From NCBI GenBank assembly GCA_041675165.1, contig JBAYUI010000017.1:1-18465 (forward strand): 18,465 nt of DNA, given 5' to 3'. Under the pieces are notes generated by a model. It did no database searches. It saw only the letters and a list, made by a program, of their open reading frames with translations, and was not told where the DNA came from. The stretch is from CAIKZD01 sp041675165 (GTDB taxonomy: Bacteria; Patescibacteriota; Minisyncoccia; Moranbacterales; UBA2206). The position numbers and the translations under genes are program-made. The stretch's first letter is position 1. The number at the start of each line of letters is the position of its first letter. Shown here piece by piece: positions 1 to 7,377 of this stretch.

Positions 1-1
1 G

Positions 2-2020
2 CTTTTTATCCCTTTAGTTGTTGTTTTTTTCTATTTGACCGTTAAAACTCCTGTCGGCAACCGCCTTTTGCCAAGCATCACGGCTCAGACCACTTTCATC
101 TATGACCGCACCGGAGAACACCTTCTGTATAAATTGCATGGAGAAGAAAATCGACAGATCCTCGCCCACTCGCAAATACCCGATGTAATGCGCGCCGCCA
201 CCATCGCGACAGAAGATGCTTCCTTCTACACCCATCCTGGCGTAGACTTTTTGGCCGTCCTGCGGGCCTTTAAGATGAACTTTGTCGCCGGCGAGACTGT
301 CCAAGGCGGGTCAACCATCACGCAGCAACTCGCCCGCAGTCTTTTTCTCAGTCGTGAAAAGACCTTGGAGAGAAAGATCATGGAAGCTGTTTATGCCGTT
401 AAATTGGAAAGGAAATATACCAAAGACCAAATTTTGGATGCTTATTTGAATGAAGTCCCTTATGGCTCGAATGCTTATGGGATTGAAACCGCTGCCGAGA
501 CATATTTCAAAAAACCCGCCCGTGAACTCACCTTGGATGAGGCCGCCTTTTTAGCCGCTCTGCCCAAAGCTCCCACTTTCTATTCTCCTTATGGAGAAAA
601 CAGGAATTTGCTCATCAAAAGACAAAAAGAAATTTTGAGTCAGATCTCCGCGTTGAAACTCGCCGCTCCGAAGGACATCTCCATCGCGCTTGGAACCGAT
701 ACGCTCAAAAAATTGGCACCTTTCTCCCAACCGATCGATGCGCCTCATTTCGTTTTCTATGTCCAGTCTCTTCTGGGAAAAAAATATGGAGAAAATTTTT
801 TGGAAACCGGCGGCCTGAAAATCTACACTACTCTCGATTATGACAAGCAGAAGCTCGCTGAAAACGTAATCACCGACAGCGCTTCAGCTTTAAAAAGCTA
901 TGGGGCTGAAAACGCCGCCCTCGCAGCCATTGACCCGCGCACCGGCCAGATCTTGGCCATGGTCGGATCTAAAAATTATTTTGATCCAAGTATTGACGGC
1001 CAAGTCAATGTCGCCACCAGTCCTCGCCAGCCCGGCTCATCCTTCAAGCCGATCGTCTATGCCGAAGCTTTTGAGAAAGGCTATCAGCCGGAAACATTGA
1101 TTTTGGACGCCCCGACCGATTTCGGACCTGACGGCAGCGGACTTGATTATATCCCCAGGAATTATGACGGCAGTTTTCACGGAGTACTCTCCATGCGGCA
1201 AGCCTTGGCCATGTCGCTTAACATTCCAGCTATCAAAACTTTACGTGCCGTCGGCCTGCCGGATGCCATTGATATGGCTCATCGTCTGGGCATAACCACA
1301 CTCAATGATCCGCATCGTTACGGATTATCATTGGTCATCGGCGGCGGCGAAGTCACGCTACTTGATGAAACTTCCGCTTTTTCAGTTTTTGCCAATGATG
1401 GCAAAAGGAATCCGATCGATCCGATCCTGGAAATCACCGACAGCCAAGGGAAAATCCTCTACAAGAATGAGGCGCAAGATTTGCCCGTGCTTGATCCGCA
1501 AGTGGCGCGCAAGATAAATTCCATTTTGTCCGACAATCAGGCTCGCACCCCGACTTTCGGACCGAACAGCCCGCTTTTTCTTCCGACTCGCACAGTGGCC
1601 GCCAAAACCGGCACCACGCAAGAATTCCGCGACGCTTGGACGGTCGGCTACACCCCCGACATCGCAGTCGGCGTCTGGGCCGGCAACAATGACAATCACC
1701 CGATGCGCGCCGGAGCCGATGGAGTTTTCGTAGCCGCCCCTATCTGGAACCGCTTCATATCCCAAGCTCTCGCTTCATACCCTGATGAAACTTTCTTGGC
1801 TTATGACAGATCCGCTACCGCTCCCCCGACCGAACAAGAATCCACCTCGACCGGCTTTGTCCAAAAAGTCTTTTATTACAAGATTGCCAGCGGCAAAAAA
1901 ATTTCCGAAACTAAAGCACAGAAGCTTGGCGCGGACAAAGTCAGGAAAGAAGTCGTCCTAGTCTCTCCAGATGGCTCACAAAGAATAAACCTCTCCAGCC
2001 AACTGAAGCCAGCTCTTTGA
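2..2020 (+). CDS. Class A penicillin-binding protein (PBP1A type), 5'-partial
   Basis: Bifunctional peptidoglycan synthase at the cell surface: GT51 glycosyltransferase followed by a penicillin-binding transpeptidase. The reading frame is open to the window edge. Bases 2-46 encode a hydrophobic stretch (LFIPLVVVFFYL) that is the end of the N-terminal membrane anchor, so the true start lies upstream; the TTG at 35 is inside the helix and is not the start. GT51 motifs: catalytic Glu in ATEDASFYTHPG (near base 212), GGSTITQQLARS, RKIMEAVYAVKLE and ILDAYLNEVPYG. Transpeptidase motifs: SSFK with the acylated Ser (near 1037), SLN (near 1215) and KTGTT (near 1605). The C-terminus is short, with no PASTA domain seen. 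It ends in TGA. Product is secure; only the N-terminus is missing. Confidence 0.95.
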   Translation, partial: LFIPLVVVFFYLTVKTPVGNRLLPSITAQTTFIYDRTGEHLLYKLHGEENRQILAHSQIPDVMRAATIATEDASFYTHPGVDFLAVLRAFKMNFVAGETVQGGSTITQQLARSLFLSREKTLERKIMEAVYAVKLERKYTKDQILDAYLNEVPYGSNAYGIETAAETYFKKPARELTLDEAAFLAALPKAPTFYSPYGENRNLLIKRQKEILSQISALKLAAPKDISIALGTDTLKKLAPFSQPIDAPHFVFYVQSLLGKKYGENFLETGGLKIYTTLDYDKQKLAENVITDSASALKSYGAENAALAAIDPRTGQILAMVGSKNYFDPSIDGQVNVATSPRQPGSSFKPIVYAEAFEKGYQPETLILDAPTDFGPDGSGLDYIPRNYDGSFHGVLSMRQALAMSLNIPAIKTLRAVGLPDAIDMAHRLGITTLNDPHRYGLSLVIGGGEVTLLDETSAFSVFANDGKRNPIDPILEITDSQGKILYKNEAQDLPVLDPQVARKINSILSDNQARTPTFGPNSPLFLPTRTVAAKTGTTQEFRDAWTVGYTPDIAVGVWAGNNDNHPMRAGADGVFVAAPIWNRFISQALASYPDETFLAYDRSATAPPTEQESTSTGFVQKVFYYKIASGKKISETKAQKLGADKVRKEVVLVSPDGSQRINLSSQLKPAL

Positions 2021-2022
2021 CC

Positions 2023-2051
2023 TTGACAAAGACTCCTTGATATGATAGTCT
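2023..2051 (+). promoter_or_regulatory. Promoter for the 126-aa orphan gene
   Basis: A perfect TTGACA (2023-2028) lies 3 bases after the PBP stop. A 17-base spacer then leads to TAGTCT (2046-2051). An alternative -10 is TATGAT at 2041-2046, preceded by an extended TGA, but this leaves only 12 bases to the -35. A strong Shine-Dalgarno (GGGAG, about 2098-2102) precedes the ATG at 2110. Confidence 0.6.
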
Positions 2052-2109
2052 GCAAAGCCGTACAAGCTTAGTACTTTACATAAACTACAAACCTAGAGGG
2101 AGATACGCC

Positions 2110-2490
2110 ATGTTACCGCTCATAAAATTTCCAGGCAAACTGCCGAAAAAATTGAGCGAAGAAGATATTCTCCGCTCAATAGAAGAAGTGATCATTCTCG
2201 GAAAGACCAATTCATTGTTAATAGTTTTTTCCGAAAAGATCCAAGGGATTGACATTGAAAGGTTTTCCCGTTACTTTGCGGCTTATTTCAGCCACAAAAA
2301 CAATAAGGGGATTTTTTTGTCCTTGCATCTGCTTGATGTGAGCAAGAACCAAGGAAACGCCTTATTGGTGGATCTCTCCAAACCCAAAAAAGGGAGTAGA
2401 ATTGTCCATATCTTGCGTGAAATGGACGAGATACTGCTTGTCCATGTCGCCACGGACACAGGCAGGAGGCTGAAACTGATTCAGAAATAA
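2110..2490 (+). CDS. Orphan 126-aa protein, function unknown
   Basis: I do not recognise a family. The protein is soluble-looking, with no signal peptide or membrane segment. It has a basic, Pro-rich N-terminus, a charged helical stretch around residues 16-30, alternating hydrophobic strands (LLIVF near 36-40; GIFLSLHLLDV near 66-76), and a C-terminal strand-helix with HILREMDEILLVHVATDTG. The alpha/beta pattern is compatible with a small regulatory or binding domain, but that is only an impression. The gene is a free-standing unit: own TTGACA promoter, GGGAG ribosome-binding site 7 bases before ATG, and a strong terminator starting on the stop codon. The start is secure because of the ribosome-binding site. 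Confidence 0.8.
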   Translation: MLPLIKFPGKLPKKLSEEDILRSIEEVIILGKTNSLLIVFSEKIQGIDIERFSRYFAAYFSHKNNKGIFLSLHLLDVSKNQGNALLVDLSKPKKGSRIVHILREMDEILLVHVATDTGRRLKLIQK

Positions 2491-2528
2491 AAAAGCGATA
2501 TTTTCCCAAAGAGAAAATATCGCTTTTT
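2490..2528. terminator. Bidirectional intrinsic terminator between convergent genes
   Basis: Perfect 16-bp stem AAAAAGCGATATTTTC (2490-2505) with GAAAATATCGCTTTTT (2513-2528) and a 7-base loop. A-run on the left and T-run on the right give a U-tract on both strands. It sits at the stop codon of the 126-aa gene and about 60 bases beyond the stop of the opposing 215-aa gene. Confidence 0.9.
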
Positions 2529-2591
2529 ATGATTGTTGGTCCAAATCATGGTCGTCGGCGGTTTCGGCCAATAGGTTGTGTTGCCCTATTG

Positions 2592-3239
2592 CTACATACG
2601 CTCGAGGTCATCCTTCAGCATTTCGATCGTCGACTTGACGTCTTTGACGGCTTCTTCATCGACAGCCAAGATATTTTCATAAGTGTTTATAGCCGCAGCC
2701 ATTTCTTCCTTCACTTTCCCAATCTCGGCGTCACGGCCGGCATCGGCCGTCAATCGACCAGCCTCCCTAAGTTTCAATGAGAGCCCTCTCAAATATTCCT
2801 TGCCTCCGGCTGACATGATCTTTTTAGCGATTTCGAATGAATTTCCCCGAGACAATACTTTTTCAGCTATCTCTAGAAGACTCAGAGATTCTTTCATCTT
2901 ATCCATATCATTTCCGTCTTGCTTCTTATCGGTTGGATTTTTTTCGATATACTCCATATGATCTTCCAATAAAGCTATCGTCTTTTTGATCTTTCCCAAA
3001 TCAGGCTTCCCCTCCAACAATTCCTGAACTTGCTCCAGATTCTTATTCGTAACACTTCTCGCTATTTGCTCCTTGCCCACTATATCTCCGTCAACTAGAA
3101 CTTCTTTGCCTTCGGTAGCATTTGTTATTATTATTTCCCCTTGCTCTTCTCGTCTTCCATTTTTCTTCGCAGCCTCAAGCGCCGCTCTTTTTTCAGGATC
3201 TTCATCGAACAACCCAAATCTTGGCAACTCCATTCCCAT
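2592..3239 (-). CDS. Charged helical 215-aa protein, function unknown
   Basis: Not recognised. Almost entirely charged amphipathic helix, very rich in Lys and Glu, with no membrane segment or signal peptide. The N-terminal 30 residues are short and basic (PEKRAALEAAKKNGRREEQ). A small strand-like part follows (EIIITNATEGKEVLVDGDIVG), then helical segments up to the C-terminus (TYENILAVDEEAVKDVKSTIEMLKDDLERM) with weak heptad character. The internal repetition of Ile/Leu-x-x-Ala-x-x-Leu patterns suggests an all-helical bundle or scaffold. The first ATG at 3239 fits the promoter at 3281-3309; a second ATG at 3233 is possible. There is no Shine-Dalgarno. It stands alone, facing the terminator at 2490-2528. 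Confidence 0.75.
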   Translation of the reverse strand: MGMELPRFGLFDEDPEKRAALEAAKKNGRREEQGEIIITNATEGKEVLVDGDIVGKEQIARSVTNKNLEQVQELLEGKPDLGKIKKTIALLEDHMEYIEKNPTDKKQDGNDMDKMKESLSLLEIAEKVLSRGNSFEIAKKIMSAGGKEYLRGLSLKLREAGRLTADAGRDAEIGKVKEEMAAAINTYENILAVDEEAVKDVKSTIEMLKDDLERM

Positions 3240-3280
3240 ATTTTTATTCTTAAATGATTAGTCCATTTTAATTCCCCTTT

Positions 3281-3309
3281 ATTATACATTACTCCAAAAA
3301 AAACGACAA
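3281..3309 (-). promoter_or_regulatory. Promoter of the 215-aa gene
   Basis: On the minus strand: TTGTCG (3304-3309), 17-base spacer, perfect TATAAT (3281-3286). Predicted leader of about 35 bases with no Shine-Dalgarno. Confidence 0.65.
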
Positions 3310-3314
3310 TAAGA

Positions 3315-3343
3315 AAAAAACACTTCGAAATGAAGTGTTTTTT
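3315..3343 (-). terminator. Intrinsic terminator after the DUF2892 gene
   Basis: Perfect 12-bp stem AAAAAACACTTC (3315-3326) with GAAGTGTTTTTT (3332-3343), 5-base loop. It lies 26 bases beyond the stop of the minus-strand DUF2892 gene, and the minus strand reads into TTTTTTTCTTATT. The -35 of the next gene lies directly behind it. Confidence 0.85.
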
Positions 3344-3369
3344 AGTACGCAGCATATCCCCTGTTCCGA

Positions 3370-3564
3370 CTATTTCAGCGTACCGATCCCCATTATTTTA
3401 TAGATATGGCAGTAGCCCGTAATGGCAGTAACGAGCAGGATGATGGCCAGGATGTAACCGACCAACGCGGCGATGCCGGCCAGCATGGCATAGGCCACGT
3501 AAAAGATTATCACTCCGATGACCGCCCGAATTGCGCGATCCATTGTGCTTTCGTTTTTTGACAT
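3370..3564 (-). CDS. DUF2892 (YgaP-like membrane domain) protein, 64 aa
   Basis: Small inner-membrane protein of the DUF2892/YgaP transmembrane family. Both family signatures are visible: N-terminal MDRAIRAVIGV (family pattern D-R-x-x-R-x-x-x-G) and C-terminal TGYCHIYKIMGIGT, which corresponds to the usual GxCPLYxLLGxxT. Two hydrophobic helices lie at about residues 13-29 and 32-50, joined by a short Gly turn. There is no fused rhodanese domain. The usual Cys-Pro is Cys-His here. Family members are widespread and of unknown exact role. It is a single-gene unit with its own promoter (3611-3639) and terminator (3315-3343). The ATG is preceded by an AT-rich leader with no Shine-Dalgarno. Confidence 0.88.
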   Translation of the reverse strand: MSKNESTMDRAIRAVIGVIIFYVAYAMLAGIAALVGYILAIILLVTAITGYCHIYKIMGIGTLK

Positions 3565-3610
3565 AGTTTTGTCTTAATTGATTATTGTTGATGTATCCTA
3601 TACTACACTT

Positions 3611-3639
3611 ATTCTAGTCTTTTATCTCTGAAAAATCAA
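3611..3639 (-). promoter_or_regulatory. Promoter of the DUF2892 gene
   Basis: Minus strand TTGATT (3634-3639), 17-base spacer, TAGAAT (3611-3616). It faces away from the promoter of the 55-aa gene. A GGTCA/TGACC inverted repeat (3643-3659) lies between the two. Confidence 0.55.
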
Positions 3640-3667
3640 AGTGGTCATGGATTGTGACCGGTTTTTG

Positions 3668-3676
3668 TGATATAAT
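3668..3676 (+). promoter_or_regulatory. Extended -10 promoter for the 55-aa gene
   Basis: TGATATAAT (3668-3676) is an extended -10 element. No good -35 is present at 17 bases. The leader carries a strong Shine-Dalgarno AAGGAGGG (3701-3708) just before the ATG at 3715. Confidence 0.6.
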
Positions 3677-3714
3677 CGCAAAAATGAACAACGCAGCCAA
3701 AAGGAGGGTCGATC

Positions 3715-3882
3715 ATGGAACAATCAGGCGGTATTTTTCTTTTTTTATATTCTTTTGTTATAGCAGCACTAGGACTGCTCGTCATCTTAGGATATGTCAT
3801 CTGGTTTTTTCTCAAAAGCGTTTATCTTTTTGTTAAAAAAATCATCAAGATAATTTTTGCAAGAAAACAGATCGACAATTGA
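3715..3882 (+). CDS. 55-aa small membrane protein
   Basis: Starts MEQSGGIFLFLYSFVIAALG and ends in FARKQIDN. One long hydrophobic helix spans about residues 7-33, followed by a second amphipathic hydrophobic stretch with Lys residues (KSVYLFVKKIIKIIFARK), so the C-terminus is probably cytoplasmic under the positive-inside rule. No family recognised. Existence is supported by an extended -10 promoter, a near-perfect Shine-Dalgarno at ideal spacing, and a strong terminator starting on the stop codon TGA. Possible roles (membrane stress peptide, small regulator of a transporter) are speculation. Confidence 0.8.
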   Translation: MEQSGGIFLFLYSFVIAALGLLVILGYVIWFFLKSVYLFVKKIIKIIFARKQIDN

Positions 3883-3926
3883 AAGGGAGCTTCGGAAATC
3901 ATTCCGGAGCTCCCTTAATGTTTTTT
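3883..3926 (+). terminator. Intrinsic terminator of the 55-aa gene
   Basis: 15-bp stem with one G-T wobble: AAGGGAGCTTCGGAA (3883-3897) with TTCCGGAGCTCCCTT (3902-3916), then a T-run at 3921-3926. It lies between convergent genes and may also limit rluF transcription, though the minus-strand T-run is poor. Confidence 0.88.
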
Positions 3927-3930
3927 GAGA

Positions 3931-4623
3931 TTATAATCCCAGATCTTGCAGGAGTTTTTGCAGTTCGTCTTTTTTGATGGCGCGGAACTGTCCTTCACCC
4001 AGATTGCCCAATTGGATGTTCATTATTTTCACCCGATTAAGATCCGTCACGCGGTAGCCCAAAGCCGAACACATCCGTCGGATCTGGCGCTTCTTGCCTT
4101 CAGTCAGGATGATGGAAAAAAAATCCGGCGATTCACGTTTCACGACGCATTTTTTAGTGCGGTAACCATCATCCAATTTCACGCCATCCCCCATCCGCTT
4201 GATAAACTCTTTGGTCATCGGATGGTTCACCTGCACTACATACTTTTTTTCATGTTCATAATCAGGGTTAAGCAGTTTATCAGTCAGCCGTCCGTCATTG
4301 GTCAGGATGATAAGTCCGCGAGAGTCTTTATCCAAACGCCCCAACGGAAAAACTTTTTCCGGAAACTTGATCGTTTCCAAGATGCCTTTCTCGCCTTTTT
4401 GAGGACTGTGCGTCACAATACCGTTCGGCTTGTTCAAGATATAGTAGACACATTTTTTCTGATTGGAAAAAGTGACGGCGTCAGCTTCCTGCACTATATC
4501 GCCCAAGTTGGCCTTTTTGCCATTGATCTTAACTTTTCCGCCGCGAATAAGCTCATCCGCTTCGCGCCGCGAAGCCACGTTCTGGCTAGCCAAATATTTA
4601 TTGATTCGGACTGGATATTCCAT
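3931..4623 (-). CDS. rluF: 23S rRNA pseudouridine synthase, RluF type
   Basis: Isomerises a uridine in 23S rRNA. E. coli RluF acts on U2604 and also tRNA-Tyr U35; the substrate here is inferred from similarity. N-terminal S4 RNA-binding domain (residues 5-50: VRINKYLASQNVASRREADE). The catalytic domain carries GRLDKDSRGLIILTNDG with the catalytic Asp in RLD. The TKKCVVK, GKKRQIRRMCSALGY and MNIQLG blocks line up with RluF rather than RsuA or RluB. Length is 230 aa, without the basic C-terminal tail of E. coli RluF. Start set at ATG 4623. The longer frame to 4758 adds 45 non-conserved residues and crosses the promoter and a hairpin repeat, so it is rejected. No Shine-Dalgarno. Confidence 0.88.
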   Translation of the reverse strand: MEYPVRINKYLASQNVASRREADELIRGGKVKINGKKANLGDIVQEADAVTFSNQKKCVYYILNKPNGIVTHSPQKGEKGILETIKFPEKVFPLGRLDKDSRGLIILTNDGRLTDKLLNPDYEHEKKYVVQVNHPMTKEFIKRMGDGVKLDDGYRTKKCVVKRESPDFFSIILTEGKKRQIRRMCSALGYRVTDLNRVKIMNIQLGNLGEGQFRAIKKDELQKLLQDLGL

Positions 4624-4660
4624 ATTTTTTTCAAATAGGCTTAAATCTATCGTATAGAAA

Positions 4661-4688
4661 ATAATAGCACTCACACACGCAGAGTCAA
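4661..4688 (-). promoter_or_regulatory. Promoter of rluF
   Basis: Minus strand TTGACT (4683-4688), 16-base spacer, TATTAT (4661-4666). Predicted leader of about 30 bases, which agrees with the ATG at 4623. Confidence 0.6.
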
Positions 4689-4710
4689 ATGAAAACACAT
4701 TTCTAATGCA

Positions 4711-4748
4711 GTAGAGACGAGTCCGCCGGCTGGCGGACTCGTCCCTAC
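4711..4748. repeat. GC-rich REP-like hairpin
   Basis: A 38-base inverted repeat: GTAG (4711-4714) and CTAC (4745-4748) close the stem, then one A-C mismatch, then a perfect 12-bp arm GACGAGTCCGCC (4716-4727) with GGCGGACTCGTC (4732-4743) around a GGCT loop. No U-tract on either strand, so it is not a standard terminator. Composition is far more GC-rich than its surroundings. It lies between the last gene of the exporter cluster and the rluF promoter. Confidence 0.8.
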
Positions 4749-4787
4749 ATTGCGACAAGATTATTTTCCCCGAAATAAAATTTGCTT

Positions 4788-5282
4788 TTAGTTCGTAGCG
4801 CTACCAGCAGAAGCACCACCACCCGCGTCTTGCGACGAAGCGGCCGGTCTGATCTGGATGTTCTGCGCCGTCAACGATCCGTCAGAATTGGTCGTGCCCG
4901 TCACCATCACGTCTTGACCCGTCGCAAGGTCAGCCGTTGAACCATCGACGGTTTTTCCGACTGTGGACGAAGAGGAATAGAGGATGATTTTTGAACTTCC
5001 ATTCCTGTCTTTGACGGTGATACTTTTGTCATCTTTGGCTATTATTTGGCCCGTCAAAAACCCGCCACCATTGCCATTTTTCATTCCAATTCCACCGGAA
5101 CGCGCCTGCCCTTGACCATCTGCGCCGACACTTCGTCCAGAAAAATTACCCGCCATCATCCCTATTCCTCCTTGTTTATTAGAAACCAATGATTTTTTTC
5201 CGTAAACTGTGCCGCCATAAAAACCGGCACCGCCCATAATGAGCGCGACTGCTACTGCAATTACAATTACTTTGTTGTTCAT
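4788..5282 (-). CDS. DUF5666-type exported protein, 164 aa
   Basis: N-terminal membrane anchor at residues 4-25 (VIVIAVAVALIMGGAGFYGG), then a Gly/Asn/Gln-rich linker to about residue 74, then a small beta domain of the DUF5666 type at about 75-145 (FLTGQIIAKDDKSITVKDRNG...DVMVTGTTNSDGSLTAQNIQI). The C-terminal tail is Ala/Ser/Gly-rich and ends SAGSATN. The domain alternates short strands like an OB-fold; exact function is unknown. It is the last gene of the sigma/exporter cluster, 38 bases beyond the permease stop. A second DUF5666 gene lies at 8547-9104, so the two bracket the exporter genes. Role in export or as an envelope ligand is inference. Confidence 0.85.
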   Translation of the reverse strand: MNNKVIVIAVAVALIMGGAGFYGGTVYGKKSLVSNKQGGIGMMAGNFSGRSVGADGQGQARSGGIGMKNGNGGGFLTGQIIAKDDKSITVKDRNGSSKIILYSSSSTVGKTVDGSTADLATGQDVMVTGTTNSDGSLTAQNIQIRPAASSQDAGGGASAGSATN

Positions 5283-5320
5283 AATTTTATTATTACTTAA
5301 TTATTAATCAGTGGTTCTGA

Positions 5321-6535
5321 CTATTCATATCTAAGTGCTTCGATCGGACTCAAAGAGGCTGCGCGTCTCGCCGGATAAAAACCGAAGATGATGCCGATGC
5401 CGGCGGAAACACCAAAAGCCAAAAGTACGGCCGAAAGAGACACCTCAGTGGTCAGGTTCAAGAAACGTGAAGCGACCATCGAAGCTATCCAACCCAGGAT
5501 TATCCCGATGAATCCCCCAACGAAGGTCAGAACGACCGCTTCGGCCAAAAATTGCAAATTGATATACAATTTCCTCACACCGACCGCTTTTCTGAGGCCA
5601 ATCTCACGCGTCCGCTCAGTCACAGTCGTAAGCATCATATTCATAATACCGATGCCGCCGACCAGAAGAGAAATACCGGCAATGGAAGCCAAAAGTGTCG
5701 TGAATGTGCTTGTCACGCTGGACGCGGTCGAGATGATATCGGCCTGATTCATAATGTTGAAATCAGCGGCCGTCGGATCGGAAATTTTGTGACGAGAAAG
5801 AAGCAGGTTGGTGACTTCTTGTTGCGCGGCCGCAATGGTATCAGAAGACGTGGCCGCGATACTGATGTCAGAAACATAGTTGCTGCCAGCCAGATAATGT
5901 TGATCGGTCGTAATCGGAATGTAGACATAATCGTCCGGATTATTGAAACCCGATCCACCCTTCAGGACTGTCACGCCGATGACCGTGAAACTTATCCCGT
6001 TGATGCGGACGGATTGACCGACCGGATTGGCATCCGCGCCGAAAAGATCATCTCGAGCCGTCGCTCCAAGCACCACCACTTTAGAAGAAGCTTGTACTTG
6101 CTGCGCGTTCAAAAAAGAACCGAGATCGATCTGGATATTGCGCACATCCGTGTAGGCCGGCAAAGTCCCGACTACTTGAGTATTGGTATTGTTGGCACCG
6201 GCCGTAATTTGGTACCGCCGAGAAACTTCAGGCGCCACCGCGGCGGCGTCCGGCACTTGCGTACTGATCGCGTCGACATCTTCCATCGTCAGCGTCTCGG
6301 CACTGCCGCGTCCTTGACTGATCCCGCCACCCCGAGCCGCCCCCGGCATCACGATGATCAGATTGGATCCGATCGATTCGATGCTTTTCGCGATAGAATT
6401 TTGCGCCCCTTGTCCGATAGCTACCATCGCGATCACGGACGCGATACCAATCACGATCCCGAGCATCGTGAGAGACGAACGGACCTTATTGCCGGTCAAA
6501 GACCAGAGTGTTTCTTTGATTAGATCGATAAACAT
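5321..6535 (-). CDS. ABC transporter permease, MacB/FtsX family
   Basis: Membrane subunit of a MacAB-type (type VII ABC) exporter. N-terminal helix at about residues 21-42 (SSLTMLGIVIGIASVIAMVAIGQG), a large extracytoplasmic MacB-type domain (about 43-275), then three C-terminal helices. The FtsX signature is in TERTREIGLRKAVGVRK. The protein ends in YPARRAASLSPIEALRYE, which is typical of the family. 404 aa from the ATG at 6535; a TTG 12 bases upstream is possible but less likely. It partners the ATPase at 6664-7347 and the membrane-fusion protein at 7378-8544. No outer-membrane TolC partner is in view, and none is expected if this is a single-membrane CPR cell. Substrate unknown. Confidence 0.93.
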   Translation of the reverse strand: MFIDLIKETLWSLTGNKVRSSLTMLGIVIGIASVIAMVAIGQGAQNSIAKSIESIGSNLIIVMPGAARGGGISQGRGSAETLTMEDVDAISTQVPDAAAVAPEVSRRYQITAGANNTNTQVVGTLPAYTDVRNIQIDLGSFLNAQQVQASSKVVVLGATARDDLFGADANPVGQSVRINGISFTVIGVTVLKGGSGFNNPDDYVYIPITTDQHYLAGSNYVSDISIAATSSDTIAAAQQEVTNLLLSRHKISDPTAADFNIMNQADIISTASSVTSTFTTLLASIAGISLLVGGIGIMNMMLTTVTERTREIGLRKAVGVRKLYINLQFLAEAVVLTFVGGFIGIILGWIASMVASRFLNLTTEVSLSAVLLAFGVSAGIGIIFGFYPARRAASLSPIEALRYE

Positions 6536-6549
6536 AAGAGTTATCAATA

Positions 6550-6660
6550 ACCAAGAAACAAGTTACAAACAAACTTCAAATTCCAAAATTCAATATTCGA
6601 AACCGGTTTGATTATTGAATATCGATTATTGAATATTGTTTGGTTATTGTTTCTTGTATC
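6550..6660. repeat. MITE-like imperfect palindrome inside the exporter operon
   Basis: About 111 bases in the gap between the ATPase and permease genes. The arms meet at AAACCGGTTT (6600-6609). The left arm carries CCAAGAAACAAG (from 6551) and AATTCAATATTC; the right arm carries GATTATTGAATA and ends TTGTTTCTTGTATC (6660). The right arm's reverse complement aligns along the whole left arm at roughly 70 percent by eye. No ORF. Neighbouring intergenic gaps in this cluster are only 2-40 bases. Confidence 0.75.
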
Positions 6661-6663
6661 TTT

Positions 6664-7347
6664 TTACTTTTTAATCCTTTCATCTTTCTCCACTACGCCA
6701 TCTCTGATCGAAATGACTCGGTCAGCAAAATTCGCAATCTCTTCTTCATGCGTAATGAGAATGATAGTGTGGCCTTTGGCATTTAATTCTTGGAACGTCT
6801 TCATTACGATATGACTGGTCTTGGTGTCCAAATTTCCGGTCGGTTCGTCCGCCAAGATGATGCTGGGATTATTGATAAGGGCTCTCGCGATGGCTACTCT
6901 TTGCATCTGTCCGCCGGATAATTGATTGGAAAGGTTATGGATCTTATCTTCGTCCATACCGGCATATTTCAGAGATTCACGCGCCCGCTGTTCGCGTTCC
7001 TTCGCCGATGTATCGGAATAGAGCAAAGGCAACATAATGTTCCGCATAACTGTCGTCCGCGGCAAAAGATTGAACGATTGGAAGACGAACCCGATCTTAT
7101 TCCGACGGATATCACTCAACTCGTCATCATCGAGACTGGAAACTTCTTGGCCGCCTAAGATATATCTGCCCGAAGTCGGCGTATCCAGCGCGCCGATGAT
7201 GTGCATCAACGTCGATTTGCCACTGCCCGACGGACCAATGATCGCCACAAATTCGCCTTCTTCAATCTTGAAAGAAACACCCTTTAAGGCTTGGGTCTCT
7301 ACGTCACCGTTTCGATATATTTTAACCAAATCTTTGCACTCTATCAT
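6664..7347 (-). CDS. ABC transporter ATPase, MacB/LolD type
   Basis: Energises the MacB-like permease encoded downstream. All ABC motifs are intact: Walker A GPSGSGKST (38-46), Q-loop Gln91, signature LSGGQ (144-148), Walker B ILADEP (165-170) with catalytic Glu, and H-loop His201. The 227-aa length is normal for a stand-alone LolD/MacB-type ATPase. ATG start at 7347 with no Shine-Dalgarno. It lies 30 bases after the membrane-fusion gene. The gap to the permease is unusually long because of the palindromic repeat at 6550-6660. Confidence 0.96.
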   Translation of the reverse strand: MIECKDLVKIYRNGDVETQALKGVSFKIEEGEFVAIIGPSGSGKSTLMHIIGALDTPTSGRYILGGQEVSSLDDDELSDIRRNKIGFVFQSFNLLPRTTVMRNIMLPLLYSDTSAKEREQRARESLKYAGMDEDKIHNLSNQLSGGQMQRVAIARALINNPSIILADEPTGNLDTKTSHIVMKTFQELNAKGHTIILITHEEEIANFADRVISIRDGVVEKDERIKK

Positions 7348-7377
7348 ATGATTTAATAGCCTATTTCTTTTTTAACT

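Noticed and set aside
35..37. TTG as start of the penicillin-binding protein
   Set aside because: The frame is open to the window edge and codes for a membrane helix across this point, so the gene is 5'-truncated by the window.
3946..4638. 230-aa plus-strand open frame
   Set aside because: Antisense to rluF, which has clear S4 and catalytic motifs.
4624..4758. 45-residue N-terminal extension of the pseudouridine synthase
   Set aside because: Not conserved, crosses the promoter at 4661-4688 and the hairpin repeat; the S4 domain begins right after the ATG at 4623.
5552..6523. 323-aa plus-strand open frame
   Set aside because: Lies wholly antisense to the MacB-like permease; Arg/His/Asp-rich with no motif. 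Shadow frame.
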